Numbered from the stretch's first letter, positions 1-8,000 are shown. The stretch is DNA of 61,301 bases from an uncultured Eubacteriales bacterium (GCA_900546295.1 URCK01000004.1:1-61301); one strand, 5' to 3'. Notes: generated by a model from the sequence alone, not told the origin. A program made the numbers and translations.

Positions 1-596
1 CCGGGCACGCGCGCACCCCACTTTATCTGCCAGAAGACCATCACCGCCACCACAAGAATGCCGATGAGCACCGCCTGCATATTGGGGTGGAACCCAAGGC
101 GGCCATAGGACGCGAGCTTTTCTAGGTTCGTCCCCCCCTCCGACACCGTGCCGAAGAAATTGTCGATCTGTCCCATGGCGATGATGATGGCAATGCCCGA
201 GGTAAAGCCCATGATGACCGGCATGGGGATGAAGCTGATAAGGCGGCCGAGCTTGAAGATGCCCGAGAGCAGCAGGAGAACACCCGCGGCAAAGCAGGCA
301 AAGAACACGCCCTGCAAGCCGTACGTTGCCACAATGCCGACCAGCACCGCGCTCATCGCGCCCGTCGGCCCTGAGATCTGGAACGACGCGCCGCCAAGCA
401 CGGCGATCACCACGCCCGCGATGATGGCCGTGACCAGGCCGGACGCCGCGCTCGCGCCCGAGGAAACGCCGAACGCCAGCGCCAGCGGCAGCGCGACCGC
501 GCAGACCGTCAGACCCGCCATCATGTCGGCGAGCAGCTTTTTCGAGTTGTAGCCTGCAAACTCCTGTTTCAGGCTGCCAAAAAACGCAGAAATCAT
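1..596 (-). CDS. SulP family anion permease, 5' part (runs off the window)
   Basis: The visible 198 codons are the N-terminal half of a SulP/SLC26 membrane transporter. The protein starts MISAFFGSLKQEF and then shows the family's hydrophobic helices, including a segment around residues 60-75 ending in ISGPTGAMSAV (the conserved SGPT-type loop) and FIPMPVIMGFTSGIAI around residue 125, the typical SulP signature region. Family members move sulfate, bicarbonate or other anions across the cytoplasmic membrane; the substrate cannot be told from this part, and the C-terminal STAS domain lies outside the window. The ATG has a good GGAGG site 8 bases upstream. A run of seven G near position 143 keeps the frame open through to the window edge. 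Confidence 0.88.
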   Translation of the reverse strand, partial: MISAFFGSLKQEFAGYNSKKLLADMMAGLTVCAVALPLALAFGVSSGASAASGLVTAIIAGVVIAVLGGASFQISGPTGAMSAVLVGIVATYGLQGVFFACFAAGVLLLLSGIFKLGRLISFIPMPVIMGFTSGIAIIIAMGQIDNFFGTVSEGGTNLEKLASYGRLGFHPNMQAVLIGILVVAVMVFWQIKWGARVP

Positions 597-627
597 AGCA
601 AATCCTCCAAAAAACACATGCCTTTAA

Positions 628-656
628 ACTATAGCACGCGCCATGGAGGGGCGCAA
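628..656 (-). promoter_or_regulatory. Predicted sigma-A promoter of the SulP gene
   Basis: On the minus strand TTGCGC (651-656) and TATAGT (628-633) are separated by 17 bases, about 30 bases upstream of the ATG at 596. The -10 is good and the -35 is moderate. Confidence 0.5.
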
Positions 657-756
657 ATGGCAAAAGGGACGTATTTTAACGCGTTTTTTACATCTTTGCA
701 TCGTTTTTGCACAAATCCCGCCGTTCCCTCCACCCCGCTTCCGCTTTTTCTGCAAA

Positions 757-795
757 AAACAGCCTTCCATCCTCCCAAAGAGGAGAACGGAAGGC
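757..795 (-). terminator. Intrinsic terminator after degV
   Basis: GCCTTCC (762-768) pairs with GGAAGGC (789-795), with an inner TCCTC/GAGGA stem. On the minus strand the hairpin is followed by six T, just past the degV stop codon. Confidence 0.8.
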
Positions 796-801
796 CTGCG
801 C

Positions 802-1644
802 TCAGTCTTTTTTGAAAAACGCCACGGCGACCACGCCGGGACCGGCGTGCGTGCCGATCACACTGCAAATGAGCGTGGAATCAAGCGTCTCCACCCTGTC
901 CTGCCAGATGTCGCGGCTGTCTTCCACATATTTTTTAAGATAGGTATCGCTCAGGCCGCTGTAGCCCAGCAGGATCGGCTCGTCAAAGTTGATGCCGCCG
1001 CTCTCACGGATCTTCTGCACGAGCAGGTTGTTGCCCTGCTTCGACCCTCTCGCCTTGCCGATGAGCTGGATCTCTCCGTCGACGACCGTGATGACGGGCT
1101 TGATGTTGAGAAGCCCGCCCGCAAAGGCGACGGTCTTGGAGATGCGCCCGCCCTTTTTGAGGTATTCAAGCGTATCGAGCAGCGCAATGAGGCAGACCTT
1201 CTCGCGCTTTTTGGCAAGCGCCTCGGCGATAGCGCGCGCGTCCATGCCCTGCTGCACACATTCAAGCGCATACTCTGCGAGGATACCCGCGCCGATGGCC
1301 GCGCTCCTGCTGTCCACGACAAAGATGTTGTCATATTCCGCCGCGGCGATGCAGGCGGACTGATAGGTGCCGGAAAAGTCCGAGGCGATCGTCAGGACGA
1401 CTGCGCTGTCGCCCGCAGCCTGCACCGCGGCAAACTCCTTGTCGAAGGCCGCAGGCGTCGCCTGACTCGTCGTCGGCAGCTGGTCGCTCTCCACAAGGCG
1501 CTCATAGAAGTGCTGCTTGTCGATCGTCACGCCGTCGACGAACTCCTCGTCGCCGAAATGCACCGTCAGCGGGACGATGCGAAAGCGGTCCTTGATGCGC
1601 TCGGGCATATCGACCGTCGAATCCACAATGATCTGAACACTCAT
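802..1644 (-). CDS. DegV family fatty-acid-binding protein
   Basis: 280 residues, the usual DegV length. The N-terminus (IIVDSTVDMP) and the TSQATPAAF and LDTLEYLKKGGRI segments are characteristic of the family. DegV proteins bind a fatty acid between two domains; some (FakB type) present it to the kinase FakA for acyl-phosphate formation, but no fakA lies nearby, so a lipid-binding role is the safe call. The gene starts 14 bp after the upstream marR gene and is followed by a clear terminator, so the two form a bicistronic unit controlled from the marR promoter. Confidence 0.9.
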   Translation of the reverse strand: MSVQIIVDSTVDMPERIKDRFRIVPLTVHFGDEEFVDGVTIDKQHFYERLVESDQLPTTSQATPAAFDKEFAAVQAAGDSAVVLTIASDFSGTYQSACIAAAEYDNIFVVDSRSAAIGAGILAEYALECVQQGMDARAIAEALAKKREKVCLIALLDTLEYLKKGGRISKTVAFAGGLLNIKPVITVVDGEIQLIGKARGSKQGNNLLVQKIRESGGINFDEPILLGYSGLSDTYLKKYVEDSRDIWQDRVETLDSTLICSVIGTHAGPGVVAVAFFKKD

Positions 1645-1658
1645 GTTTTGTTCCTCCG

Positions 1659-2135
1659 TTATTTTTCGCTCCGGGCGGCAGTGCCGCCCTCCGTCTTTTT
1701 TTCGATATAAATGCTCTCCAGATTGCCGCTGATGCGCACAAGCGCACGGTACATCGTCCGCCGCTCCTCCTCGCTCAGCCCCTCGGAGGCGGCATCCACG
1801 ATGTGCGTGATCTTCTCTCCGATCGCGTGTCCGACCGCTCTCCCCTTCTCCGTCAGGCGAAGGGGACTTTTGTAGCGCCTTCCCGCGCCGCTCGCGCAGG
1901 TAATGTAGCCGTTTTTCTCCAGATCATCCAGCGAGCGGGAGATGGCCGCCTTGTCCTCGTCGCAGCGCTCGCACAGCTCCGCGGCCGTCATTTCACCGCA
2001 GCGCGAGAGGTAGTAGAGGCTCGACACGTGCGGCCCCTTGAGCCCGAACTCCGCCATCTCTTCCGCCTTGATGCGCTTGATGCCGCGGCTGATACGCGCG
2101 ATCAGAACGGTAAAGGTTTCAAAGCGCTCTTCCAT
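1659..2135 (-). CDS. MarR family transcriptional regulator
   Basis: 158 residues with a winged helix: recognition region about residues 50-75 (MTAAELCERCDEDKAAISRS) and the wing about residues 80-95 (GAGRRYKSPLRLT). MarR proteins bind as dimers to palindromic operators and release on ligand binding or oxidation. The gene is first in an operon with degV, and two near-perfect palindromes lie on its promoter, so it very probably represses itself and degV. The pairing with a fatty-acid-binding protein resembles FabT-like lipid regulators, but that is inference. Confidence 0.92.
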   Translation of the reverse strand: MEERFETFTVLIARISRGIKRIKAEEMAEFGLKGPHVSSLYYLSRCGEMTAAELCERCDEDKAAISRSLDDLEKNGYITCASGAGRRYKSPLRLTEKGRAVGHAIGEKITHIVDAASEGLSEEERRTMYRALVRISGNLESIYIEKKTEGGTAARSEK

Positions 2136-2162
2136 GGCTGCGCCCTCCTCTTTTCAGCTCAT

Positions 2163-2220
2163 TTGTTGATAAATCAACAAGCTTGCCCATCATAGCGCAT
2201 TATTGTTGACTTGTCAACAA
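2163..2220 (-). promoter_or_regulatory. marR-degV promoter with two palindromic operators
   Basis: Two inverted repeats, TTGTTGA-TAAA-TCAACAA (2163-2180) and TTGTTGA-CTTG-TCAACAA (2203-2220), have identical 7-base arms and start exactly 40 bp apart, so they lie on about the same DNA face. On the minus strand TTGACA (2212-2217) and TATGAT (2189-2194) with a 17-base spacer form a near-consensus promoter. The upstream palindrome contains the -35; the other lies just downstream of the start site. This is a typical autorepression layout. Confidence 0.88.
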
Positions 2221-2229
2221 GTTTTTATC

Positions 2230-2261
2230 AAAAAAGGAGGTCGCCCGCTTGTCGGATGACC
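2230..2261 (-). terminator. Intrinsic terminator after the NSS transporter
   Basis: GGTCG-c-CCG (2239-2247) pairs with CGG-a-TGACC (2253-2261) with one mismatch. On the minus strand the stem is followed by a run of T, 27 bp after the stop codon at 2288. Confidence 0.7.
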
Positions 2262-2287
2262 CCCCCTTTTCAGTTAGGCAGAGTGAT

Positions 2288-3610
2288 TTAAAACGCCACG
2301 TGCATGAACAGCGCCACGCAGCACAAAATGACCGCAAGCGGCACATAGACAAAGCGGCCCACATTGTACCACAGCGCGCCGCGCGTCTTCTTGCTGCCGG
2401 TGTTCACCGCAGCAAGCAGCTCATCCTTCTTCATCACATAGAACCACGAGATCGCACCAAGCGTCGCGCCGATGGGGATGATGTAGATGGAAACGAGGTC
2501 CATCCACGGGCCCCACTTGCTGATCGGCTCCATAAAAATGCCGATGCCGAGGCACAGCACACACAGGATCGCCAGCACCGCCGTGCGGCTGAGCTTGGGG
2601 AACTTGTGCAGCAGCGACTCCGCCACCGCCTCGAACATGTTCTGCAGCGAGCTCACCCCCGCGAAGATCATCGCAAGGTAGAGGATGATAGCAAACAGAC
2701 GGCCCAGCGGGATATCCTGCAAAATGGTCGGCAGCGTGACAAAAAGCAGACTTGGACCCGCGCCGACGTCCAGCCCATAGGAGAAGCACGCCGGGATGAT
2801 GACGAGCGCCGCGACCACGGCGGCGATGGTGTCAAAGAGCGCCGTATGCTGCGCCACGCCGACCACGTCCTCATCCTTCGAGAGATACGCGCCGTAGACG
2901 ATCATTCCGCTGCCCGTGACGGAGAGGGAGAAGAATGCCTGTCCCATCGCCCAGATCCAGATCATCGGATCCTTGAGCGCCTCCCAGCGCGGTGTGAACA
3001 TGAAGCGGTAGCCCTCGCTCACGCCCGGCAGCATCGCAACACGCACCGCGAGGATGAGGAAGATGATGAAAAAGAGCGGCATCATGATCTTGTTCGTCTT
3101 TTCGATGCTGCGCGCGCCCAGATAGAGCGTCAGCAGCGTGCCTACAACCACGATCACATGATAGGGGATGACGGCATAGGGCGTGGAGGAAAACGCACCG
3201 AACCACGCGCCCGCGTCAATGCTCATGAGCGTACCAACGAGTGAATCCGCCAGCGCCTTTAGGATATAGGTGACGATGACCGCGTAGCCGAGCGCGATGC
3301 ACAGCGAGCCTGCAAGCGGCAGCCACGCAAGAAGGCCGCCGGTCTTCCCCATGCGCTCGCCGCGCGTGGCCCAGGCCTTTTCATAAGCGCCAAGCGTGCC
3401 GGTCGCCGCGCGGCGGCCCATGGCGAATTCCGCGGGCAGACCCACGTAGCTGAAAATGAAAATAAACAGCAGATAAATAAGCAAAAATGCCCCGCCGCCG
3501 TTGCTGCCGAGCTTGTTGGGAAAGCCCCAGACGTTCGCCATGCCGACCGCTGAACCGACGGATGCCAGAATAAAGCCCCACCGGCTCGCAAAGTTTTTTG
3601 AAGTCTTCAT
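2288..3610 (-). CDS. Sodium:neurotransmitter symporter (NSS/SNF) family transporter
   Basis: 440 residues. After a short basic start (MKTSKNFASRWG) comes the helix-1 signature SVGSAVGMANVWGFP, with the broken helix and sodium-site residues of LeuT-fold transporters, followed by NGGGAFLLIYLL; about 11 membrane segments follow. Bacterial NSS proteins import amino acids with sodium; the substrate cannot be read from sequence, though tryptophan, tyrosine or branched residues are common. The ATG at 3610 is chosen because GGGAG lies 5-6 bases upstream and the family N-terminus starts there; the frame is open further upstream, which is discussed with the leader. It has its own promoter, apart from the ribosomal operon. 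Confidence 0.93.
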   Translation of the reverse strand: MKTSKNFASRWGFILASVGSAVGMANVWGFPNKLGSNGGGAFLLIYLLFIFIFSYVGLPAEFAMGRRAATGTLGAYEKAWATRGERMGKTGGLLAWLPLAGSLCIALGYAVIVTYILKALADSLVGTLMSIDAGAWFGAFSSTPYAVIPYHVIVVVGTLLTLYLGARSIEKTNKIMMPLFFIIFLILAVRVAMLPGVSEGYRFMFTPRWEALKDPMIWIWAMGQAFFSLSVTGSGMIVYGAYLSKDEDVVGVAQHTALFDTIAAVVAALVIIPACFSYGLDVGAGPSLLFVTLPTILQDIPLGRLFAIILYLAMIFAGVSSLQNMFEAVAESLLHKFPKLSRTAVLAILCVLCLGIGIFMEPISKWGPWMDLVSIYIIPIGATLGAISWFYVMKKDELLAAVNTGSKKTRGALWYNVGRFVYVPLAVILCCVALFMHVAF

Positions 3611-3742
3611 CGTTTCTCCCATCCCAGCGAAAAAAGAAGCGCGCAAGCGATCAAGGCCCGCGCGATCCATCCGCCTGTTTCTATTGCATACCCGCTCCTG
3701 CGGGTTTTTATTCATCATAAAGCGCGGGCGGCCAAATGTCAA
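3611..3742 (-). promoter_or_regulatory. Promoter and structured leader of the NSS transporter gene
   Basis: TTGACA (3737-3742) and TATGAT (3714-3719) with a 17-base spacer form a strong promoter. The transcript then starts with a hairpin ACCCGC-AGGA-GCGGGT (about 3690-3706) whose loop exposes AGGAG, followed five bases later by ATG CAA TAG, a two-codon reading frame. Downstream, a GCGCG/CGCGC stem precedes TTCTTTTTT just before the gene. The arrangement could be an attenuator or translation-coupled leader; no known riboswitch class was recognised. Confidence 0.5.
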
Positions 3743-3780
3743 GCCCTTCTGCGCGCATCCGGTGCAGTGCGCAGCAAACA

Positions 3781-3814
3781 AAAGATGCCCGTGTCATCAG
3801 ACACGGGCATCTTT
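3781..3814 (-). terminator. Intrinsic terminator after rplL
   Basis: A perfect 15-bp stem (AAAGATGCCCGTGTC and its complement) with a four-base ATCA loop, with T on both sides, 22 bp past the rplL stop codon. It ends the ribosomal transcript before the NSS promoter. Confidence 0.93.
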
Positions 3815-3835
3815 GAACGTGAGGTGCAAGTATAA

Positions 3836-4207
3836 TTACTTGAGCTCGACCTTCGCGCCAGCCTCTTCGAGCTGCTTCTTGAAGTTCTCGGCATCCTCCT
3901 TGGACACGCCCTCCTTCAGAGCCTTCGGAGCGGACTCGACGAAAGCCTTGGCCTCGGCCAGGCCCAGACCGGCGATCTCGCGGACAGCCTTGATGACCTT
4001 GATCTTGGCAGCAGCGTCGAAACCGGTGAGAACGACGTCGAACTCGGTCTTCTCCTCGGCAGCGGGAGCAGCAGCGCCGGCAGCGGGAGCGGCCATAGCG
4101 GCGGCGGAAACGCCGAACTCTTCCTCGAGAGCGTGGACGAGCTCAGAGAGCTCCAGGACGGTAAGGCCCTTGATTTCTTCGATCATAGCGGTAACTTTCT
4201 CGCTCAT
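3836..4207 (-). CDS. rplL: 50S ribosomal protein L7/L12
   Basis: 123 residues with the N-terminal dimerisation helices (EEIKGLTVLELSELVHALEEEF), an alanine-rich hinge (AAPAAGAAAPAAEE) around residues 38-52 and the conserved C-terminal domain (KIKVIKAVREIAGLGLAEAK) that recruits translation factors to the ribosomal stalk. It follows rplJ by 58 bp and ends at a strong terminator, the standard order. Confidence 0.98.
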   Translation of the reverse strand: MSEKVTAMIEEIKGLTVLELSELVHALEEEFGVSAAAMAAPAAGAAAPAAEEKTEFDVVLTGFDAAAKIKVIKAVREIAGLGLAEAKAFVESAPKALKEGVSKEDAENFKKQLEEAGAKVELK

Positions 4208-4265
4208 TGTAATGATCCTCCTGATTTAAGATATTTGTTTTAAGTTAGGTATTGGGTGCAGACGA

Positions 4266-4790
4266 TTACTCTGCGGCGGGAGCTTCCTCGGCGGGAGCGC
4301 CGTTCTTCTCGGCGATCTGCTTGAGGACGCAAGCGAGGCCCGAAATGGGGGCCAGCATGGTGCCCAGCACCTGCGCCTGCAGGACGGGCAGCGCGGGGAT
4401 AGAGGCCAGCGCGTTGATGGTGGCCATGTCGACGACCTTGCCTTCCATGAAGCCGCCCTTGATCTCGAACTTACCGTTGAGCTTCTTGGCATACTCGGCG
4501 ATCACGCGCGCGGGAGCGACGGGATCGGCAGCGATGGCAAGAGACGTGGTACCGTTCAGCTGATCATCGAGCTCGCTGAGGCCGACGTTGTTGAAAGCAA
4601 AGCGGAGCAGGGTGTTCTTAACAACAGCGTACTCGACCTCGTTCTTACGGCACTCGGCACGGAGAGCAGTATCCTCCGCGACGGTGATGCCCTTGTAATC
4701 AACGATGACGCCAGCCGCTGCGCCCTGCAGCTTCTCGGTCAGGGAAGCCACGATCGCCTGCTTTTCAGACAGAACTTTTGCGTTAGGCAT
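4266..4790 (-). CDS. rplJ: 50S ribosomal protein L10
   Basis: 174 residues, normal for L10, the stalk base protein that anchors L7/L12 dimers to 23S rRNA. Recognisable stretches are LSEKQAIVASLTEKLQGA, GITVAEDTALRAECR and KNTLLRFA. It is first in a two-gene unit with rplL and lies behind a leader with an attenuator, consistent with the usual autogenous control by the L10-L12 complex. Confidence 0.98.
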   Translation of the reverse strand: MPNAKVLSEKQAIVASLTEKLQGAAAGVIVDYKGITVAEDTALRAECRKNEVEYAVVKNTLLRFAFNNVGLSELDDQLNGTTSLAIAADPVAPARVIAEYAKKLNGKFEIKGGFMEGKVVDMATINALASIPALPVLQAQVLGTMLAPISGLACVLKQIAEKNGAPAEEAPAAE

Positions 4791-4793
4791 TTT

Positions 4794-4972
4794 CTTGATT
4801 TCACCTCCGTTGGATTTTGCGGCACGCCCCGCGTGCCAGGGGAAAGAGGCGTTCTAAAAAAGGAAACCGTCCTCATGCGGGCATGAGGACGGTAAAGCAA
4901 TCAATCACTGTTTGCCATCCTCGGCAGGATTTATAAGGCAAGCCTCACCTGCTGTCTTTGGAACGCTCTGAT
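4794..4972 (-). promoter_or_regulatory. L10 leader with attenuator upstream of rplJ
   Basis: The untranslated leader of rplJ-rplL. Near its 3' end a 12-bp stem (ACCGTCCTCATG with its complement, 4866-4893, loop of four) is followed on the minus strand by a T run (about 4854-4861), a textbook intrinsic terminator inside the leader. The region upstream (about 4895-4970) is the expected place for the L10 binding fold; the Rfam L10_leader model was not run. Binding of L10(L12)4 presumably favours the terminator. Confidence 0.75.
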
Positions 4973-5001
4973 AGTATATCCAAGGCTGACGGAATTGTCA
5001 A
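4973..5001 (-). promoter_or_regulatory. Promoter of rplJ-rplL
   Basis: TTGACA (4996-5001) and TATACT (4973-4978) with a 17-base spacer on the minus strand, between rplA and the L10 leader. Just upstream a 9-bp hairpin without a T run (5018-5043) spans the end of rplA and may end or process the rplKA transcript. Confidence 0.8.
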
Positions 5002-5029
5002 CCCCAAATATCGCGTTCTGCGAAGAAAA

Positions 5030-5719
5030 TCAGATCTTCGCAGTGTTCATCTTGACGCCGGGGCCCATGGTGGAGGCAGCGACGCAGGACTTGATATACT
5101 GGCCCTTGGCAGCGGCGGGCTTGGCCTTGAGGATCGCGCCCATGAGAGCGTTGAAGTTCTCGGCGAGCTTCTCGGGACCGAAGGAAACCTTGCCGATGGG
5201 GCAGTGGATGATGTTGGTCTTGTCGAGACGATACTCGACCTTACCGGCCTTGGACTCCTGAACAGCCTTGGCGACGTCGGGAGTGACGGTACCGGCCTTC
5301 GGGGACGGCATCAGGCCCTTGGGGCCGAGCACCTTACCGAGACGGCCGACAAGACCCATCATGTCGGGGGAAGCGACGACGACGTCGAAATCGAACCAGT
5401 TTTCCTTCTGGATCTTCTCGACGAGGTCCATCTCGCCAACGTAGTCGGCGCCGGCAGCCTTGGCAGCCTCGGCCTTGTCGCCCTTGGCGAAAACGAGAAC
5501 GCGAACGTTCTTGCCCGTGCCGTTGGGGAGGACGATGGCGCCGCGGACCTGCTGGTCGGCGTGGCGGGAGTCGACGCCCAGCTTGACGTGCAGCTCGACG
5601 GTCTCGTCGAACTTCGCGGAAGCGGTCTTGCAGATCAGGCCGAAGCCCTCTGCGGCGTCATACTGAGTGTTCTTTTCGATCTGCTTTGCAGCATCCTGAT
5701 ACTTTTTACCTCTAAACAT
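5030..5719 (-). CDS. rplA: 50S ribosomal protein L1
   Basis: 229 residues, the normal size. Conserved L1 features include the N-terminal FDETVELHVKLGVDSRHADQ and the central GPKGLMPSPKAGTVT. L1 binds 23S rRNA at the mobile stalk near the E site. The gene starts 14 bp after rplK with a GGAGGG site. Confidence 0.98.
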   Translation of the reverse strand: MFRGKKYQDAAKQIEKNTQYDAAEGFGLICKTASAKFDETVELHVKLGVDSRHADQQVRGAIVLPNGTGKNVRVLVFAKGDKAEAAKAAGADYVGEMDLVEKIQKENWFDFDVVVASPDMMGLVGRLGKVLGPKGLMPSPKAGTVTPDVAKAVQESKAGKVEYRLDKTNIIHCPIGKVSFGPEKLAENFNALMGAILKAKPAAAKGQYIKSCVAASTMGPGVKMNTAKI

Positions 5720-5733
5720 TGTTCACACCCTCC

Positions 5734-6159
5734 TTATTCTTCGACGACAACGCCCATGGAGCGTGCGGTACCGGCGATCATGCTCATCGCGGACTCAAGC
5801 GTGCTCGCGTTGAGATCGCGCATCTTCATCTCGGCGATCTTCTGGACGGAAGCCTTGGAGATGGTGGCGACCTTCGTCTTGTTGGGGACGCCGGAGCCGG
5901 ACTCGATGTTGCATTCCTTCTTGATGAGGACGGCAGCGGGAGGAGTCTTGGTGACGAAGGAGAAGGAACGGTCGGCATACACCGTGATGACAACGGGGAT
6001 GATGAGGCCCATGTCGTTCTTGGTGCGCTCGTTGAATTCCTTCGTGAACGCAGCAATGTTGACGCCGTGCTGGCCGAGCGCGGGGCCAACGGGGGGTGCG
6101 GGAGTTGCTTTACCTGCAGGGATCTGCAGCTTAACGTAACCGGTGATCTTCTGTGCCAT
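5734..6159 (-). CDS. rplK: 50S ribosomal protein L11
   Basis: 141 residues starting MAQKITGYVKLQIPAGKATPA, the classic L11 N-terminus, with the PVGPALGQHG motif near residue 30. L11 forms the GTPase-associated centre with 23S rRNA. The frame is open further upstream, but the ATG at 6159 has an AAGGAGGTG site and matches the family start. Confidence 0.98.
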   Translation of the reverse strand: MAQKITGYVKLQIPAGKATPAPPVGPALGQHGVNIAAFTKEFNERTKNDMGLIIPVVITVYADRSFSFVTKTPPAAVLIKKECNIESGSGVPNKTKVATISKASVQKIAEMKMRDLNASTLESAMSMIAGTARSMGVVVEE

Positions 6160-6277
6160 GAGAGGCACCTCCTTAATATTGATGTGGTAACGGCCGGCGA
6201 TTCCGGCCGCCCTTGGCGAGACGCGCAGCGTCTCTCCCACGTTTGCCGCTTTCGCGGCTCATCGCTTCTGGCGGTGA

Positions 6278-6808
6278 TTACGGTTCCACCACTTCGACCT
6301 GATCGAGCTCGAGCTCGACCGGCGTTTCGCGTCCGAACATGGACACGACCACGCACACTCTGTTCTTCTCTGCGTCGATCTCTTCGACCGTGCCGAGGAA
6401 GGACGAAAGCGGGCCGTCGGTGATCTTGACCTGATCGCCGACATTGTAGCGCACCACGATCTCGCGGCGCTCCATGCCGAGGGACAGGACTTCCTCTTCC
6501 GTGAGGGGGATGGGTTCATTATTCGCCGTGCCGACAAAGCCGGTCACACCGCGAATGTTGCGGATCAGATGCCAGGTGTCGTCCGTCATGATCATCTTGA
6601 CGAGCACATAGCCCGGGAAGACCTTGCGCTCGACTTCCTTCATATCGCCCGAGTCGGTCACTTCCGTGACGGTCTCCAGCGGGATCTGGATATCGAAGAT
6701 CTTATCCTCCAGATGACGGTTGGCGACGAACTTCTCGATGGCGGTCTTGACTGCGTTTTCATAGCCGGAGTAGGTATGCGCAACATACCACTTAGCATTA
6801 TCAGCCAT
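6278..6808 (-). CDS. nusG: Transcription termination/antitermination factor NusG
   Basis: 176 residues. The NGN domain is at the start (KWYVAHTYSGYENAVKTAIE, FPGYVLVKM) and the KOW domain at the end (VGDQVKITDGPLSSFLGTVEEID). NusG binds RNA polymerase and couples it to pausing, Rho or ribosomes. It follows secE by 13 bp in the standard rpmG-secE-nusG order. Confidence 0.98.
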   Translation of the reverse strand: MADNAKWYVAHTYSGYENAVKTAIEKFVANRHLEDKIFDIQIPLETVTEVTDSGDMKEVERKVFPGYVLVKMIMTDDTWHLIRNIRGVTGFVGTANNEPIPLTEEEVLSLGMERREIVVRYNVGDQVKITDGPLSSFLGTVEEIDAEKNRVCVVVSMFGRETPVELELDQVEVVEP

Positions 6809-6821
6809 GACTGCTCTCCTG

Positions 6822-7031
6822 TTAACCCGCGAGGCCGATCAGCAGATGAACTGCGGAAACGGCGACATAGTCGAAGATCCAGATGCAGGCGCCGACGGCG
6901 AGGGAGCACAGCAGCACAGTGCCGGTGTTCTTCGCGGTGGAGGATGCGGTGGGCCATACGACCTTTTTCAGTTCGCTTCTCATTTCACGGAACCATTTGG
7001 CGCGGTCCTTTTTCTTCTTTTCTTCTGCCAT
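6822..7031 (-). CDS. secE: Preprotein translocase subunit SecE
   Basis: 69 residues: a charged cytoplasmic head (MAEEKKKKDRAKWFREMRSELKKVVWPT, with the conserved KKVVWP motif) and one membrane helix (about residues 39-62). SecE clamps the SecY channel. Its short form is typical of Gram-positive bacteria. Confidence 0.97.
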   Translation of the reverse strand: MAEEKKKKDRAKWFREMRSELKKVVWPTASSTAKNTGTVLLCSLAVGACIWIFDYVAVSAVHLLIGLAG

Positions 7032-7051
7032 GTTTCAACAGCCTTTCCTAA

Positions 7052-7201
7052 TTACTTGGTTTCGGTGTGGACGGTGTGCTTCTTGCAGAAGGGGCAGTAC
7101 TTGTTCAGCTCAAGCTTGTCCGGGGTGTTCTTCTTGTTCTTCATCGTGTTGTAGTTTCTCTGCTTGCACTCGTTGCATCTGAGCGTGATCTTAATGCGCA
7201 T
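7052..7201 (-). CDS. rpmG: 50S ribosomal protein L33
   Basis: 49 residues starting MRIKITLRCNECKQRNY, with two CxxC pairs (CNEC and CPFC), so this is the zinc-binding form of L33. The ATG has an AGGAGGTG site. It is the first gene of the rpmG-secE-nusG-rplK-rplA unit. Confidence 0.97.
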   Translation of the reverse strand: MRIKITLRCNECKQRNYNTMKNKKNTPDKLELNKYCPFCKKHTVHTETK

Positions 7202-7348
7202 CTAACGGCACCTCCTTATTTACTCAGTCCCGAGCGGTGTCGGGGCTGGCGATTGCCTCCCTGCTTTCAAATTAAAGGGGCGCTCTCCCCCGCGCGCCGA
7301 GAAGCGAATGCGCGCAAAAAGAAAGCCCTCTTTCACAGGTAAGTAAGA

Positions 7349-7377
7349 TGATAACACAGTTTCCCTTCGTCCGTCAA
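7349..7377 (-). promoter_or_regulatory. Promoter of the rpmG-secE-nusG-rplKA operon
   Basis: TTGACG (7372-7377) and TTATCA (7349-7354) with a 17-base spacer on the minus strand. It leaves a leader of about 140 bases in which no known element was recognised. Confidence 0.7.
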
Positions 7378-7568
7378 GTGCTTTTTGAACGATTTTGCAG
7401 AAAATCGGTGCCGTTTTGCGCTCTTTCCCCTTCTTTTTCTCCCTGCACAGGCCGCTTGGCAGTTCTTTTGCGTCTTTGTCCCATCTTCCCGCGCGCCGCG
7501 CGCTTGCTTTTCTTTCAAAAATCCTGTATGCTGGCAGGGAAAAAACACGTTTGCAGGAGGCATATTCT

Positions 7569-7988
7569 ATGAAGATCATGGCCATCGACTACGGCGACGC
7601 GCACACCGGCGTCGCGATCTCCGACCGCACGCTGACGCTCACGGGCTTTTCGACCGTCATCACCGCCTACCGGCCCGAGGCAGTCATTGAAAAGCTGCTG
7701 CCGCTCATCTCGGAGCACGAGGTAAGCGAGCTGGTGCTCGGCCACCCGCTCAACATGGACGGCTCGCGCGGCCCGCGCGCGGAAAAGGCCGAGGGCTTTG
7801 CAGAGCTTCTGCGCGAGGCCACGTCGCTCCCCGTCACGCTCTGGGACGAACGGCGCACGACCGTCGATGCGCACAATATTTTGCTCAGCAACGGCAAGCG
7901 CGCCAAGGAGCGCAAGAAAACCGTCGACGCCGTGGCAGCAAGCCTGATGCTTGAAGGGTATCTCACCTTCAAAAAACGCCAGCAGTGA
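7569..7988 (+). CDS. ruvX: RuvX/YqgF Holliday-junction-resolvase-like protein
   Basis: 139 residues with the RNase H-like fold of the YqgF family: MAIDYGDAHTGVAISD at the start carries the first catalytic Asp, LVLGHPLNMDG is in the middle, WDERRTTVDA around residue 97 carries the Glu, and KKTVDAVAASLMLEGYL at the end carries the last Asp. The family acts in pre-16S rRNA 5' processing and possibly in recombination. The ATG at 7569 has an AGGAGG site. The gene stands alone on the plus strand and ends at a bidirectional terminator. Confidence 0.95.
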   Translation: MKIMAIDYGDAHTGVAISDRTLTLTGFSTVITAYRPEAVIEKLLPLISEHEVSELVLGHPLNMDGSRGPRAEKAEGFAELLREATSLPVTLWDERRTTVDAHNILLSNGKRAKERKKTVDAVAASLMLEGYLTFKKRQQ

Positions 7989-8000
7989 CACTTCTCTTCC

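Noticed and set aside
140..150. A possible frameshift in the SulP gene at a run of G
   Set aside because: A careful count gives seven G on the minus strand, which keeps the permease frame open to the window edge.
3690..3712. Plus-strand terminator (ACCCGC-TCCT-GCGGGT with T run) in the NSS leader
   Set aside because: No plus-strand gene or promoter lies upstream; the same hairpin is better explained as part of the minus-strand leader.
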